Source: Protea cynaroides
Taxonomy: Eukaryota; Streptophyta; Magnoliopsida; Proteales; Proteaceae
Assembly: GCA_028583415.1 (NCBI GenBank)
Contig: CM053275.1
Location: forward strand, 5,749,040-5,813,039
Length of the DNA stretch: 64,000 nt
Direction of reading: 5' to 3'
The notes beneath the pieces were generated by a model. It did not search any database. It was not told the origin of the DNA and saw nothing but the letters and a program-made list of their open reading frames with translations. A program made the translations under genes and the position numbers. This document shows, piece by piece, positions 12,201-23,000 of the stretch; position 1 is the first letter of the stretch; each line of letters opens with the position of its first letter.

Positions 12201-15200
12201 AAGCATGGCATCCTGAGTGTTCCTTTTCGAGCAACTGGTTTGTATACACGAACAACAACTCATGTTGCACTTTCTAGAACATTAAGTCAATAATAAGTCA
12301 CGGTGAAATAGAAAATTTTAAATTCTTCCCAAAAATATAGAAGCTCACAAAAAAAAAACTCTGTTGCACGGCCCCTATTCCCAGTTTTAAGCCTAGGAAG
12401 ATTGCTTTTTTTTTTTTTTTTTTTTTTTGGGGGGGGGGGACATACCTCTAATAATTTCAGCTCGCTGCTAGAGTGCAAGTAATGAGAAACCCGATCCTTC
12501 TCCCGTTTCAAGCACTCCTCAGCCTGAAAAATGCCAGTATAAGATACAAGGCACTTTTGGATATACAAAAATAACACATTTACATTCAGCAGAATAAGAA
12601 GGGGCAGTGGTTACCTTCAACATGTAATCGGGACATGAATCTTCCAGAATCCAATTTGAAGCCTTACGAGAATAATAGGCAGCAGTATCATTAAGCATGG
12701 CTTCTTCAAAGTCATTCTCATAACAATCCATTTGCCCCATTCCAATTTCTACAAAGATATCTAAAACATTTTTCAATAATGCTCGGTCGATCTGTTCTCC
12801 CTCACGCTCTTGATCAATCTAGCACACAAACAATTGGTAACTAACCTTGAAGGAATTAGGAAAGAAAAACATATACATGTTTAAACCATAAAACCAACAT
12901 ACCAAAGAAATTACAGCATCTCTAACCATCCCATTTATCTCCCTGTAAACCTGAAATCGAAGATAACAAGGATATAAAACACTTCATCACAATACAATTT
13001 AAATCACAGAGGGCAAACAGAAAGTAATTTCTATCCAAAAAGACTGCCAGAAAATGTTAATGATGTAAAAAAAAAAAATCTTAGCTTTTTTTTTTTTTTA
13101 CCAGATCACGGAAGCAAGTAAGTCCAACTTCATGAAGTGCAGGAAGTGACCTCCGAGCAATGAAGTATCGATCAAGGTAATGGAAGAAACGTGAAAGCCA
13201 CCTAACCATAACCTTATGATTTGACCATCTTTTAACAAGCTCTCTCAACATGAATTCATCATGTTTCTCCCTTAAAGAAGGCAGAACCTAAAATTGAAAA
13301 AAAAATATATATATATTAGAAGACAGTGAAGCACAGTGTGATTGCATAATTTACACCCTGACATCCAATACTGGTACAACTACAATAGACTGCTTTTTTT
13401 CTTTTTCTTTTTTAATTTACAATCCTGTCAAATGTGGGTTTCACTATTAGGAAACTGCCTTAATCATCCGAATGACAGTCAGAGGTACAACATATGAACT
13501 TCATTATCTGCCCAACTGAACTATGGTGCTGCCACAAATTCTCACCAGCCAAAACATGTTATGTTGTTAATGAAACTTCGCAGGACCTGACTTTTCCACT
13601 ATTTAAGGAACAATCATTGATAACAAATTAATATTTGTCTTTGTAAAGAACCAAACTTTCATCAAGTGAAAGAAGGAAGAACAAACACTGCCTTCCTGAT
13701 GGATTATGGTCTCCCAGATTATAAAATTGCCCTAGTCATGATAATGACAGTTGGAGGTAAAGTTTTGACTTAAATTTCCAGCCACTGGACAGTTACTGCT
13801 ACCACTAATTGTCCAACAAAAATGGAAATCAGATTTGGACAATAAATGTTTTGTGATAAGTAAGCCACACAACCCATAGGATACTGAATTTTTCTCCAGC
13901 TATCTCCATCCAACCCCATATAGATTCATTTCATTTCCCTAGATAATTACTGAAATACCATAGAAAAATAAACTATCAAACTAACTTAAAAATACAGCTT
14001 CAATTAACATAGGCCACCTTATCCTAGCCAAAACTGACTACTCAATGCTTACGGTAGTCTGAATAAGCCTTGTAAAGTTTTTGCTACGCATGTATAGCAG
14101 CACATTCTATATCGTACCAAATTATACAAGTATTTCACTGATAACAAATTTATCTGAATACCATTTGGCTTGTGATTTCATTCAGAGAAATGTATACATG
14201 TTGTAGTTAGATCTACATGCCACATGAAGATACAGAAGAATAATAAACGGAATAGCTAATTTCCTGCCTTTAGAACCTTCCGAAACAGCAAGCCTCCTTC
14301 ACATACTCTACAACACTGAACCAGAAATAGCAGCAGAGCAATGACAAGCATGAAGGGGCATCCCCAAGCATGCAATCAGTCAAACACTTTATGCTCAGGA
14401 TACTAGCTATTTCCTCGAAAATTTCCACTTCTTCTATACCAACAATCTAGCTCCTCTGAGGCTCACTAGAAACCTCAGAAAGTTCCATATAAAAAAGCTC
14501 AACCTTTCATCATTCTCTTAGTGAAACTTCAGATGTATCACAGATATCCTAATTGGAATAAACAAGAAACCCTCCAGCACAAGCCTTCTTCAGCCTCGAC
14601 AAGGCTAAAAATGGTTCTTATAAGAGAATGGGGTAGGTCCCTAGTACAGTAGGATGCCTCTTGATCCTAACAAGAGAATTTTGGAGATCCTCTCCCAAAA
14701 CTGAGAATGATGTCATGGTAACACAAACTTCCATCAATTCCTTAACTTTGATTCTCAGAACCAATAGAGACCATAAAAGAGACAAGCATGAGAACTGCTT
14801 TTCTTCCTCCACCCAACCCATGACATTACTACTCCAATTTCAGGAAAAACATCAACCAAAAATGATAGTTTTCATCTCCCAGCCCATATGTGATGGATCA
14901 AATGAGGACCATACCATGAAATAATTAAATGGATGCCTAACTTTTATCTCTTCCTTCTGAATAAAAGGGACCAAGCAATCTACCCTCACCATTTTCCGTT
15001 GCTATTTTTAAGGAACTTTCCAATCCCTAGCACAAATGGAAGGTTGCATCATAAAAAACATTGACTAAATTCTATTTACAAATCTAAACTTAGCCTATTC
15101 AAGCAATGCTAGTAGATACAATGACCCACATCTTCACCCAATTGCACTAGAAAATGGACAAGGCCTGGGCAGGACATCCTTGAAGTAAACACTAACAACA

Positions 15201-15975
15201 TCAACTTCTTGTGGCAAGAAGTAAGCAAGTGATTGCCATTTTGGATAATTGTAGATAATTTGAACAACAACAACAAATAGTACATAAATCATACAGTCAC
15301 TTAGGAAGGAAGAAACATTAAATGCGAAAAGCACAAGGCTAATGCAAAACAATTAAGTGACAGTTAACATGCGCTCAACAAGGAGTCAAGAAGTGTAAAA
15401 GCTCTCATGATTACTAGGTACAAACTTGTTTTGAACTTCTTATTTCACTATCCCCAAATTTCCACAACAGTAGAGTTACAACTTAAAACTGTGGGCCCTA
15501 CAGAAAGATGCAATCAAATTATTACATACATCAATCTACGCAATAGTAGGTTACAGCTAATTAGGATTACAAAAAGTCACAAGTATACAAAGAATATGCA
15601 CAATTTCCTCACCGTTGAAGTAATGTACTCTTCGAAGGACTCCCTGTACTTGTCATATAGCTGTTGGGAATAATCATGAGGAGGCTTCTGAGTGCACATG
15701 TTGTAGATGGTTCTGTTTTCAGTTAAGGGAAATAATAACATCATTAGACACGACAGTACCAATTAAAACTAATGGCTTACAAGCAAGTACAAAATAAAAT
15801 AAGAAGAAAGAAAACAAAAGGAATCGAATAGATACGTGTAGAGCATCATGTAATCCTCAGAGCTAAACTGAGGCTCAGGAAGCCCTTCTAGAATGTTCTT
15901 GAGCTTCGTAATACCCTTCTGCATAAACTCCCATCCTTGCTCTAAGTCGATCGTTTTGCGTTCAGGCATCGTCAT
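6230..15975 (-). CDS. CUL1: Cullin-1, scaffold of SCF ubiquitin ligases
   Basis: Nineteen coding exons (high to low): 15975-15836, 15712-15613, 13287-13102, 12950-12903, 12818-12615, 12523-12446, 12273-12184, 12034-11954, 11847-11785, 10673-10638, 10558-10472, 10392-10243, 7780-7725, 7631-7511, 7417-7256, 7145-7002, 6911-6693, 6614-6447, 6331-6230. They sum to 2235 bases, 744 residues, against 738 in Arabidopsis CUL1. The N-terminal cullin repeats (ERKTIDLEQGW, CTQKPPHDYSQQLYDKYRE) bind SKP1/F-box modules. The cullin homology region binds RBX1. The C-terminal winged-helix domain holds the neddylation motif IVRIMKSRK, acceptor Lys688, and the end RDYLERDKDNPNMFRYLA is canonical. No frame break was found, despite an LTR element in the 7781-10242 intron and a MITE in the 10674-11784 intron. 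Initiation could be at Met1 or Met3; Met3 matches the usual family start more closely. Confidence 0.96.
7844..8582 (+). repeat. 5' LTR of the CUL1-intron retroelement
   Basis: 739 bp, TGATG...CATTA. It contains a T-rich and CT-rich 3' half (ctctccctccc, ctttctc runs), probably the transcribed leader. It carries a 66-base segment (about 8431-8495) that is missing from the 3' LTR. Confidence 0.9.
8621..9229 (+). CDS. Unrecognised 202-codon frame inside the retroelement
   Basis: An open frame starting ATGGTAAATTTTGAATG, about 25 bases after the primer-binding site, and stopping at the first bases of the 3' LTR. I see no zinc knuckle, protease, integrase or reverse-transcriptase motif. The N-terminal 50 residues look helical (LEASLEGLQQIKSKVARLEQ) and could be a worn gag coiled coil. 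The latter half probably runs over former pol and UTR sequence in a chance frame. Expression is doubtful. Confidence 0.3.
   Translation: MVNFECWEDILKVHLRQQQITLNLFLEASLEGLQQIKSKVARLEQCMGIPLIKEEPTIASKRTQPLHLICMKPMSMTRHFQQLLMTRQNSLMFFMVDDYNEEVTSEVLILVQVEVMARRNKLQQAFKKDVSGAFDFVHDDAITEYVIPSSFFDEWIPRLADYIPTIRVIRVLLSSITGCFFHKSISSSLQNLRTNFFKWARK
9227..10202 (+). repeat. Rearranged 3' LTR with an internal tandem duplication
   Basis: 976 bp against 739 bp in the 5' copy. A segment of about 300 bp starting TATTAGTTGTGGGTCCC occurs at about 9405 and again at about 9705, joined at TGCTGTTTCG|TATTAG. About 66 bases present in the 5' LTR are absent near 10110. The two changes together account for the length difference. 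Confidence 0.85.
10792..11124. mobile_element. hAT-type MITE in a CUL1 intron
   Basis: Terminal inverted repeats CATAGTTAT and ATAACTATG bound 333 bp. Flanking 8-bp duplications are GATGACAC (10784-10791) and GAAGACAC (11125-11132), one mismatch. An 8-bp duplication fits the hAT superfamily. The left part is rich in TAGGCG/CGCCTA motifs that form local hairpins, like the related element at 27168-27527. No coding capacity. Confidence 0.8.
13288..15612 (-). other. Large CUL1 intron without a recognisable element
   Basis: This 2.3-kb intron separates coding exons 2 and 3. It has no long open frame and no terminal repeats that I could pair. Two loosely similar stretches near 13445 and 13730 (around AATGACAGTTGGAGGTA) suggest an old internal duplication. 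Confidence 0.5.
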
Positions 15976-16620
15976 GTTGCCAGTATCTTCTGCAATATAT
16001 TGAATTCATACATTACAAACTCATACATTGGCAATAAACCTAACTAAATATCGAACGGCATACAGCAAGACAAACCGCAAAAACCCTAAAATTCAGCATC
16101 GGTAAAACCCCATCTAATGCCACGCAGATTACCTAAATTTTTTAATTCCCACAAACGAAACAAAAGGAAAGAAAGAGAACAACACCATCTGCTGATCAGA
16201 ACCCGCTAGAAACTTAGATGAAACCCTAATCTAGCTTTAGGTCGCCAAAACCATACGTATTAAACTTTTTCGTCTTCTTAAATTACTTAATAACGAGCAT
16301 AAATCGCCGGTGAAGTGAGATGCGATCCGACCATCATAATTAACAATAAAAAAAATAAAAAAAATAAAAAGTAAAATTGATAATCTATACGAACAATGGA
16401 GTCAATCCGGAACCATATACAAAACACAGCAAATACAGAAATTTATCTAAACATTGAAGGACAGAGAAAATACCTGGTTTGAAATGAACAAAGAACACGA
16501 ACCCTAACCCTAGAAAGCCAAAAAATAAATATCTAGAATCGAAGGGGAAGAAAGCTGTGTAGAAGCATTAAACCGAACTAACGGAGACTCTGTTTGAAAT
16601 CAATTGGAATATATAAAATG
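15976..16620 (-). promoter_or_regulatory. CUL1: CUL1 5' UTR with a leader intron
   Basis: On the minus strand a good donor (CCAG|GTATTTTC) lies at 16473 and an acceptor (TTGCAG|AAGATACTGG) at 15990, leaving 14 bases of UTR before the ATG. The predicted leader intron is 484 bases and AT-rich, and the non-coding first exon covers about 16474 up to the transcription start near 16550-16620. Leader introns are common in plant cullin genes and often raise expression. The exact start site is not determinable. Confidence 0.6.
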
Positions 16621-17875
16621 GAGAGAGACTTCCGACAAAGGTTGGGAAGGAAAAGAAAGTCTGATTCAAGATGAATTCGGTCTCTCCTTCTCCCTCTCTC
16701 TCCTTCTGAAATTAGATTTCTCTTTTTTATATCATTACTTCATGACTTCCATGACTCATGACTCAAATCAAATACATGCTTTCTACTAAATTAATATCAA
16801 CTTTATATGTACCATACCTTATATTAAAGCATCCAATTCTTTATTTGTTGGTAAAACATTGGACCCGGTTCTTTCCAGGGTTGGTTTTTTTTTTTTTTGT
16901 GGTTAATTGGGACTTGTTTATACCAGTGGTTGAAAGTTGAAACCCTATCATAGAACTTCTGCAAAAGTGATCCTAACGAGGTGCAAGTCTCTGGAATCAC
17001 AATGGACCAAAAAACCTAATCGGTTGATGAAAAAGGGCGTAAATTTAGGACCATAACAGTTTTAGGATCTGATTTTTTAATTGATTAATAAATGGGATGG
17101 ATCAATAATTCCATAACAGGAAGAGCGATTACGAACCAGTGGGAACCGGACCCGGAAGGATCATGCTCTATATATAAATATATATATATATGGTAAGTTT
17201 GTATGGATTTTGGTGATTTCGGATGTTGATTTTTGATGTTGATAATTTGGAAGTGTGAAATTTTAAATTTATTTCTATGTTTGGGTATGGAAATTTGGAT
17301 CCGCATCCTCTCCTTCCTCCGTTTCAGATGGAGAGAGGGCGGCCCTGTTAACTTGTTGACATCTGGGGCTTGATCGCCGCCTCTCCATGCAATACCGAGG
17401 ATGGAGAGGATTTAAATTCTGAAAATTTTGGTATTTGGTTTATATGTTTATGAATATCTGTTTTTGGGTATGTATGCATAATAATTAATATTTGATTACT
17501 TGTAGGGTAAGGAATATATATTTATTTTTTTAGTACCTATGAATTTATTTTTGAAAATTCGGAGACTAAACATGCCTAAAACCATTTAGGAATTGGAATT
17601 CGACTGTCACATTAGTAATTGGTTTATGGATCCTATGTTTGGAATCATTTAGTTAAACATGATGGTTTTGGGAATGACCCTTCCGGATCTGAACCAATTA
17701 AAGCCCATCTTGATTATCCCAAACCGTCATAGTTTACGTGGGAAAGATATTTTAGACATTAAACTAGTTGGTTAATAATAACGAGATCTCAGTAATGAGT
17801 AAACGTGGGTGGAGAAAAATATTTATCTATCAAATATTCAAGTAAGGAAAACCCGTATCAACCTAAGGAGAATGG
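16621..17875. other. Intergenic spacer
   Basis: AT-rich, with a TA dinucleotide run near 17170-17190. Around 17285-17415 imperfect inverted sequences (GCATCCTCTCC and GGATGGAGAGGAT) flank a GC-richer core, which may be a small foldback element without a clear target duplication. No gene is supported. Confidence 0.45.
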
Positions 17876-18360
17876 TAGGGGTGTCAATTTCGGGACCAAA
17901 CCATAAGCCCAGACAGAGCCAGCCTGAATTAACTTGAAACCGACCTGGACTGAATTGTTAAAAAATTTTCGAGTTAAGGTATAGCATATCCTACCGGTCC
18001 TATTCTAGTCCAGGCTAGCCTGAAACCAACCCGAAAAGTGGACTGATAAGTCCGAAACCAATAATAACATGGACCAGACCGATTAAGACCGAATATTAAA
18101 CCTAGCTTCACTACTTCAGTTTTCTGGATGGCCTTAATAGTTCTACCAGACTTTCCACTCGAAACGGCCGAAATAGCTTGATAAAAACCAGATAAGTTAA
18201 GCTCGATAATAACTCGAAAACCAGACCGGCCCATTATTTCATGTGCACAGTGCAGCCCACCTAGCTCGAACCTATTAATGGACCTGTTTCGATCGGACCC
18301 TATAAAACCCGAAACCATTGTCCCCCAAAACTGGCCTAATCCGACCCATTGACACCCCTA
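17876..18360. mobile_element. hAT-type MITE, 485 bp
   Basis: Termini TAGGGGTGTCAAT and ATTGACACCCCTA are perfect 13-bp inverted repeats. The 8-bp target duplication GAGAATGG is perfect at 17868-17875 and 18361-18368. The interior is GC-richer than its surroundings and repeats motifs such as CCGAAACC, CAGACC and GGACC, typical of hAT-derived non-autonomous elements. A 114-codon minus-strand open frame inside (17974-18318) has no family features and is not called a gene. Confidence 0.92.
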
Positions 18361-18368
18361 GAGAATGG

Positions 18369-20095
18369 TTACTTTGTTTGTTCAACTAATTTTACCACAT
18401 GTAGGAAACGTTATGTAGCAATTTTGATAATTGAATATTTAGGAAATAATCTAGAATGACCATGTGCCAAATTTAACCATTTATATCCTCCCATGTATGC
18501 CATTCATTATCTTGACGTGTCGTTCATCATCTTGGTCATTCATAAAATTTTATTTTATTTTATTTTGTCAAGTGACCAAAAAAAAAAACCTTGCCCCATT
18601 ACATAATTTAAAGCCACAATATGGTTTAGGGCAACCGCAACTTGCCTTAGGTTCATTGTGAGATAATCAAGAAACATGGGATCAAACTCAGTCGATTTTA
18701 ATCTTGGATTGGACTTGAGCTGGGATTAATCCTATCTTCCATGATTTTTTGTCTTGCCATTTTAGGATCAGCCCTAGCAACCCTTGTCAACTTGGTTGCT
18801 GCACAATGCATCCCAACAATTGATTGACAAAAAATCAAATCAGGTCTTGACTGGGGCCGATCTGATCCGACCCTCAATCATTGGTTCTCCCTCAGGCTCA
18901 TGGTAAAACAAGTCCCATTACATCGCTGGCTTAAGACCATGAGAGAACTCATTGACATTGTTGACAGTGAGTATCTGAGTTAATCCACATTAACATGGAT
19001 TCAATGTATGAATCCAAAATTGCATAGTTGAAAATTTTGCAAGACTAAACAATTCTTCATTGCTTGATCTGCTCTTTCTTTTTATATTTTAAATAAATGT
19101 CATTCTTCAAACATTTTTTTTTTTGCAACATTCAACCTTATTATATTATATGGGAGAAGGATTGCTGTCGGACAACGATCTTTTCCTCTTATATTATAGA
19201 GTGAAAATAATTTTTTTCTAAGAATGAAAATGAATCCAACCCCTCCGTTTGAGCCGATAAACCGAGCCGACAAGAGAGTGTCGGCTCGAACGAAGGGGTC
19301 GGATTCATCCGACCCCCACATGGCGACCATCCAGTGGGGTCGCCGCCACGCCTCCCGAATCTCAGGGATGAGACGATTTGAATCCCAATGAACCATGATC
19401 TCCTTTAATTGAGACACGCAGCAAAAGTTATTGATGTGCATAAAAACTACCCATGGAAGATCAGTTCGGATTCTAACAGCAACAGTTATTAATGCTCTAA
19501 CCATTTCACAAGTCTTATTATAGCACCATCTAAGAATTAGATCAATTAATTACTCCAGCAGTCTTGTAACTCTAGTGTGAAAAATATTGCATTTTAAGAA
19601 GGTTATTGTTAATACATTAATCATCCACTAATTCAAAACATGTTTTCAATATGGGGATGATGACTCTAGATGTATTAGTCAACTCATAAACATCAACAAC
19701 AATGTCTATTTCAGGGTTGAGATGCAGGAGTCTGGCTCTATCTTTTAGATACCCAGATCTTTTTTCCTGTTTTGAGGTGTTGTTAATATAATTATTCATT
19801 CACCCCCAAAAAAAAACATCAATGGTCATCTGACCCAGGTAGTTATGAACAGCCGACCTTTAGGTTCGTAACTTTTTTTTTTTTTTTTTTTTTGGGTAAG
19901 AGTTCGTAACCTTTTTCCACCAACAGATTTTCTGATTGCTTTTCAAACCAAGTTCTCTACATTACAAAATTTCCTACTGCTGGCTTCTTGCAAATAAGCA
20001 GCTCCCATTTGAGTCAGACTGCAACTGCATGCTAATGAAAGAGATAAGGGAGAACCTCAAGCTTACCTTCTCCTGGGAAGGGAAAAATTTGTTGT
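18369..20095. other. Intergenic spacer downstream of the minus-strand gene at 20096
   Basis: No gene is supported. The stretch 19230-19400 is unusually GC-rich for the area (CGAGCCGACAAGAGAGTGTCGG and GGTCGCCGCCACGCCTCCC) and its 134-codon minus-strand open frame has no recognisable motif; it looks like a piece of a dispersed repeat. Long T runs lie at 19109 and 19871. Confidence 0.45.
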
Positions 20096-23000
20096 TCATG
20101 TGGTAATCTTGGAGAAATATGTACATAAAATAATGCTGTCATTGTTCCCCATGACATCTATCTCCTTCCTGTGCAAATTTCAACAAAATGCAGGATATTT
20201 GTCATGCATTAATTCCCTAATAATAAGAGTTTGAATGTTGTTAGCGCATGCAGTATCAGAGCAGCATACATAGGAATTCTTATTCTACTATGAGTATTAG
20301 TCTCTTCTCATATTTGTACACTGCTTTGATTATTAAAAGCAGTTAGCTTAGGACTCTATTTTCTTTAGTTTCTGTTGAATCAGAAGAAAGGTGAGAGTTA
20401 TTCTTCTCCCACTGTCCAGTTTTTATTTATAAGAAAGAGGTTACAAACTAAGAGACACTAGGAATCCTAGAAAGACTAGTAGTCTAAGTATTAAGGACAT
20501 AAAGAGTTAGAATCCTAGTTCACAAAGGAAACAAATAAACCAAAACACATCATATATGAGAGAGTTATACTAAGGACGACATTCAACACTCCCCCTCAAG
20601 TTGGTGCATATATATCAGCCATGCACAACTTGGATAATAATGGATGAAATTGCTTTGCTGGGAGTCCTTCTGTAAAGATGTCTACCACTTGATCACTGGA
20701 CTGAACATATGGAACACAGATCTGTCCACTATCCAATTTTTCCTTGATAAAGTGACGATCAATTTCCACATGCTTGGTTCTATCATGTTGTAATGGATTG
20801 TGAGCAATACTGATTGGAGCCTTATTGTCACAAAATAACCTCATAGGCTGGGTGGTATGGATTCTTAGATCCTTGAGTAATCCTTGCAACCATAACAACT
20901 CACATATACCCTGAGCCATGGCTCTAAACTCAGCCTCTACACTTGAACAGACAACTACATTCTGCTTCTTACTGCGCCAAGTCACTAGGTTCCCTCCAAT
21001 AAAGGTACAATATCCCGAAGTCGATTTTCTATCTGGATTTCCTGCCCAGTCTGCATTAGTGTAGGCATCAACTCTGAGATGACCCTGAGAGGTCAGTAGG
21101 ATTCCTCTTCCAGAAGCAGATTTGAGATAGTGCAAAATGCGTAAAACAGGATCCATATGAGAAGTATGAGGGTCATGCATAAATTGGCTCACCAAGCTCA
21201 CTGCAAAAGCAATATCAGGTCGAGTATGAGCCAGATATATCAACTTTCCAACTAGCCGTTGGTATTGTTCCTTGTCAACTGGTGTACCGGTCTTTTCTTG
21301 TAATTTGACATTAGGGTCAATTGGTGTTTCACAAGGCCGACATCCTAAGAGACCTGTTTATGAGAGAAGATCAAGTATATACTTCCTCTGAGACAAATAG
21401 ATACTCTGGTGGAGCGAGCAACCTCAATCCCAAGGAAATATCTCAGTTTTCCTAGGTCTTTGACTTCAAACTCCTTTCCCAAGAAGATCTTTAACTGTCT
21501 AATTTCTTCATCATCACTACCAGTAATCACAATATCATCAACATATACTATAAGAATAGTAATTTTGCCCTCCCTCTGCTTAATGAACAATGTATGATCA
21601 GCATTGCTTTGTTTGTAGCCTACAGAAGTCATAGCTCTGTGAAATCTCCCAAACCATGCCCTAAGGGATTGCTTAAGTCCATAGAGAGATCGTTTCAGCT
21701 TACATATTTTTCCTTCAATGGCTGATGAGATAAAGCCTGGAGGAACATCCATGTACACTTCTTCTGCTAACTCCCCATGAAGAAATGCATTCTTGACGTC
21801 CAACTGCTGTAGATCCCAATCAAAGTGTACTGCACAGGCTAAAATGACACGGATAATAGTCATTTTTGATACTGGGGCAAAGATTTCCTAATAGCCGATT
21901 CCAAAAGTCTGTGTGAATCCACGAGCAACTAATCTGGCCTTGTATCTGTCTACAGACCCATCTTCTTTTCGGCTTTACAGTGAAGATCCACTTACACCCA
22001 ACAGTCTTCTTCCCTGGTGGAAGTTCAACTAGGTCCCATGTCTCATTTTTTTTTAGGGCAGTCATTTCTTTTACCATGGCAGCCTTCCATCTCTCATCTG
22101 CAATTGCATCCTACCAATGTTTGGGAATAGACACAGAAGACAAAGTAGAGACAAAAGCAAGATATGAAGGAGTCAATGATTTATAAGAAACATACTGAGA
22201 TATAGGATGCTGAGTACAGGACCTAGTGCCTTTACGAAGGGCAATAGGTAAATCTGACTCAGAAGGAAGAATATTACCAGACTGAAGGATCTCATGTTCT
22301 GAAACAGTTTCTGGATCCAGAGCTGACGAAGGGATGTGTGTAGGTGCATTGATGTTGGTGGTCCTTCCCTGCTTGAGTCTAGTACGGCTATATACTTGAA
22401 GGCGAGGGGTCTCCATGAGAATTTGTTCAGCAGAGTGTTCAGGAGAAGGTCCAATAGAAGGTGATGTATGCTCAAGTGAAGGCTCAGGAGGAGGTGATGT
22501 CTCCCCCTGAAATGGAAGGGGAGAGGGCATAGGTGTGATGATAGGCCTATCTTCCTAAAGACTAGGCTCCCCCTGAAGATGGGACGCTGGGTAGTAAGGG
22601 AGGTGCTCATAAAAGATAACATCCATGGAGACGAAAGTGCGACAAGTGAGAGGATGGAAACATTTATAGCCTTTCTGGGTCGGAGAATATCCTAAAAAAA
22701 GACAACGAAAACCACGTGGTTCAAGCTTTCCTGGAGATTGATGATTGCGCACATAGCACACGCAGCCAAAGATCTTAGGAGGAACAGTATGGGAGGCATC
22801 ACGGAGAAGAAGCTGTAAAGGAGAGTGATGATCCAAGACTGGGGTTGGAACACGGTTGATAAGGTAGGCTGAGGTAAGGATAGCATCACTCCAATATTGT
22901 GGTGGCACATTGCGGGCAAACATCAACGCATGAGCCACTTCAAGGAGATGACGATTCTTTCTTTCGGCCACCCCATTCTAATCAGGAGTATCAACACAAC

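Noticed and set aside
6230..15975. CUL1 as a pseudogene because of the intronic retroelement
   Set aside because: All 19 coding exons join without stops or frame changes, the length matches the family and the neddylation lysine is kept. The insertions are confined to introns.
17974..18318. 114-codon minus-strand open frame
   Set aside because: It lies wholly inside the MITE at 17876-18360, has no family motif, and is open because the element is GC-richer than its surroundings.
19100..19504. 134-codon minus-strand open frame
   Set aside because: No recognisable domain. The GC-rich middle looks like dispersed repeat sequence and no splice-supported extension was found.
22173..22622. Overlapping frames within the copia
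   Set aside because: These are alternative-frame shadows of the copia polyprotein.
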